Shown piece by piece: positions 62,733 to 64,000 of a stretch of 64,000 nt of DNA. Source of the DNA: Pseudogemmobacter hezensis (GTDB lineage: Bacteria; Pseudomonadota; Alphaproteobacteria; Rhodobacterales; Rhodobacteraceae); the NCBI RefSeq assembly GCF_013155295.1, contig NZ_JABJXT010000016.1:17732-81731 (forward strand), read 5' to 3'. A program made the translations under genes and the position numbers. Position 1 is the first letter of the stretch, and the number at the start of each line of letters is the position of its first letter. The notes under the pieces were generated by a model that worked only from the letters and a program-made list of their open reading frames with translations, was not told the DNA's origin and ran no database searches.

Positions 62733-63683
62733 TTAGCGTGGCCCGGCCAGCAATGCCCGGGCCACCGCTTCATTGGTTGCCAGCCGGTTCACATAGCCCG
62801 CCCGCAAAATGGCACGGATCACCGGCACCTTGTCGATCCCCCCCGAGGCCAGGATCGAAACCGGCTTCAGTTTCAGCTTTTCCGGCGACAACGCGATCAG
62901 CGAGTCGTTCAGAAAATGGTCAATCGGCCGCCCCCGCGCATCCAGGAAACAGCCCAGAAACTCGCCCACAGCGCCAAGCTTCTGGATCTCTTCCAGCTGA
63001 TCCTTGACCAGCCGGATCTGCATCAGCGTGGTGTTCTCATTCAGCGCCCCGCAAGAGGTGATGCCAATATCGGCAATCTCGGTGCGGGCCAGAACATCGG
63101 TCAGCTCGTCCAGCAGCAAAAGCATCTCGCGCCCCTCACGCGAGGCACAAAACAACGGCGCGGTCAGGTAGTGACACTCGACCCCCAGACGCCGCGCGAA
63201 AGAGGTCGCCACCTCAAAGGAATTGGTCCCGGAAGAGCGCGTGACGCCCCCCGTCAGCCCCACCACCCAGCTGTCAGGATGCGGCCGGGTTGAAAGCTTA
63301 CGCACTGCAAAACTCAGCGTGCGCCCGGTTGAGACGCCGATCCCCAGATCACGCCCGTCGATCAGCGCACTGGCCATCATACCCGCCGCCTCACCGATTA
63401 CCCGCTTTTGCTCGAGGTAGTCAGGCAGATCGGGCACCACCTGCACATCCTTCAGCCCATAGCGCCGCGCCAGATCCTCACCAAGCGCGATGCAATCGGT
63501 CAGCGGCAGATCCAGTTCAACCTGCACCGCCCCCTGGTCCCGGATCTGACCGATGATTTTATTGACCCGCAGCCGCGTCATATCCATGCGCGAGGCGATA
63601 TCCTGCTGGGTCAACCCGCCGACAAAATAGAACCAGGCGACGCGGGTGCGCTCCAGTTCATCCCAGATCTCATCAGCATCCAT
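62733..63683 (-). CDS. SorC/EryD-type sugar-binding transcriptional regulator
   Basis: 316 residues. The N-terminal helix-turn-helix is VAWFYFVGGLTQQDIASRMDMTRLRVNKII in parts (about 15-44), typical of SorC/DeoR proteins. The C-terminal sugar-binding domain contains LGIGVSTGRTLSFAVRKL, DIGITSCGALNENTTLM and ILASGGIDKVPVIRAIL. EryD, the erythritol operon repressor, belongs here. Convergent with the kinase gene and likely to control the importer-kinase operon. Confidence 0.85.
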   Translation of the reverse strand: MDADEIWDELERTRVAWFYFVGGLTQQDIASRMDMTRLRVNKIIGQIRDQGAVQVELDLPLTDCIALGEDLARRYGLKDVQVVPDLPDYLEQKRVIGEAAGMMASALIDGRDLGIGVSTGRTLSFAVRKLSTRPHPDSWVVGLTGGVTRSSGTNSFEVATSFARRLGVECHYLTAPLFCASREGREMLLLLDELTDVLARTEIADIGITSCGALNENTTLMQIRLVKDQLEEIQKLGAVGEFLGCFLDARGRPIDHFLNDSLIALSPEKLKLKPVSILASGGIDKVPVIRAILRAGYVNRLATNEAVARALLAGPR

Positions 63684-63873
63684 GTGTCAGATCCCTTGCC
63701 CCGCAAAGACATACGACGCGGCTGGCCGGGCAACAACCGTTCAGTCTTCGTGCAACCGGAACCATTGAATACGGGATGAGTTTTTCGGGAATTGGCCTGC
63801 CGAGCCACGGCGGTTGGAAAACTGGCCGCCGGCAGTTGACGCTGCGACGCGCAGCCTCGTTTCTATGTCCCCT
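63684..63873. other. Region upstream of SorC gene
   Basis: About 190 bp up to the possible IS end. It should hold the promoter of the SorC-type gene. No clear -35/-10 pair or intact gene is seen; a short plus-strand frame (63776-63964) has no similarity I recognise. Confidence 0.4.
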
Positions 63874-64000
63874 GGGCTTTGTTGCGCTATTCGGCTTGGG
63901 GGCGCAGATACCCCTTTCCCGGTTATCTTCAGCGCATGCGGACGGTCTCGGGCGTTCCGAGTGATGTGAAGCGGTTCATGAGTGCGATGCGGATCTGAAC
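63874..64000. mobile_element. Possible insertion-sequence end at the window edge
   Basis: GGGCTTTGTTGCGC begins at 63874. GGCTTTGTTG is the start of the terminal repeat of IS903-group (IS5 family) elements, and the sequence after it has no host-gene features. No transposase is visible before the window ends, so this is only a candidate. Confidence 0.3.

Overview
The window is high-GC, gene-dense DNA that looks like an alphaproteobacterium of the Rhodobacteraceae (Paracoccus/Rhodobacter type). This rests on codon use, the large number of ABC uptake systems, a twin-arginine solute-binding protein, and GabD/GabT, HyuA/HyuB and EryD-type gene sets. It is an inference from style; there is no rRNA or marker gene. 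I saw no tRNA, rRNA, CRISPR array or replication origin. The density of catabolic transporters suggests an accessory region or megaplasmid, but nothing here proves it.

Layout. (1) 1-1944: the 3' part of a ureohydrolase that resembles nickel-dependent guanidine hydrolases, a protein with a histidine-rich head, and a HupE/UreJ-type nickel permease. (2) 2069-5997: a ChaA-like cation/proton antiporter, a DUF2254 membrane protein, and an unrecognised protein with a Pro/Glu/Val-rich linker. (3) 6429-18264: a MalT-like LuxR regulator, hyuB-hyuA, a complete spermidine/putrescine-type ABC importer and an M20 amidohydrolase, a probable cyclic-amide or hydantoin-like uptake and ring-opening island. (4) 18387-23922: a DeoR regulator and an inositol-monophosphatase-family phosphatase, divergent from a three-gene AfuABC/PhnSTU-type importer, a likely phosphorylated-compound system. 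(5) 24045-31576: an NtaA/DszA-type flavin monooxygenase divergent from a CUT2 (ribose-type) importer with two permeases, ending in a DszC/SfnB-like acyl-CoA-dehydrogenase-fold enzyme. This is an unusual transporter/monooxygenase pairing that may scavenge sulfur. (6) 31858-43983: a dipeptide-type ABC importer, an acetylpolyamine-amidohydrolase-like deacetylase and an FAD hydroxyacid oxidase. These face a minus-strand gabD-gabT-hydroxyacid dehydrogenase operon with a divergent Lrp regulator. (7) 43984-45383: a decayed stretch with a frameshifted TadE/TadG-like pilus gene and a probable IS5-type transposase remnant. (8) 45384-53083: an AraC regulator and a 2.1-kilo-residue autotransporter adhesin with near-identical 522-bp internal repeats. 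(9) 53394-56887: a secreted YncE-like beta-propeller convergent with a TonB-dependent receptor. (10) 57264-63683: a CUT2 sugar/polyol importer, a fused DhaK-DhaL kinase and a SorC/EryD-type regulator. The right edge may hold an insertion-sequence end.

Most blocks have the same design: a transporter operon, one or two catabolic enzymes, and a dedicated regulator at one end. The least expected features are the guanidine/nickel trio, the CUT2-plus-two-flavin-monooxygenase cluster, a 12-bp element shared by two distant promoters, a 10+10 bp palindrome upstream of the adhesin, the homogenised adhesin repeats, and a one-base frameshift in a C-run that breaks the Tad pilin-like gene.
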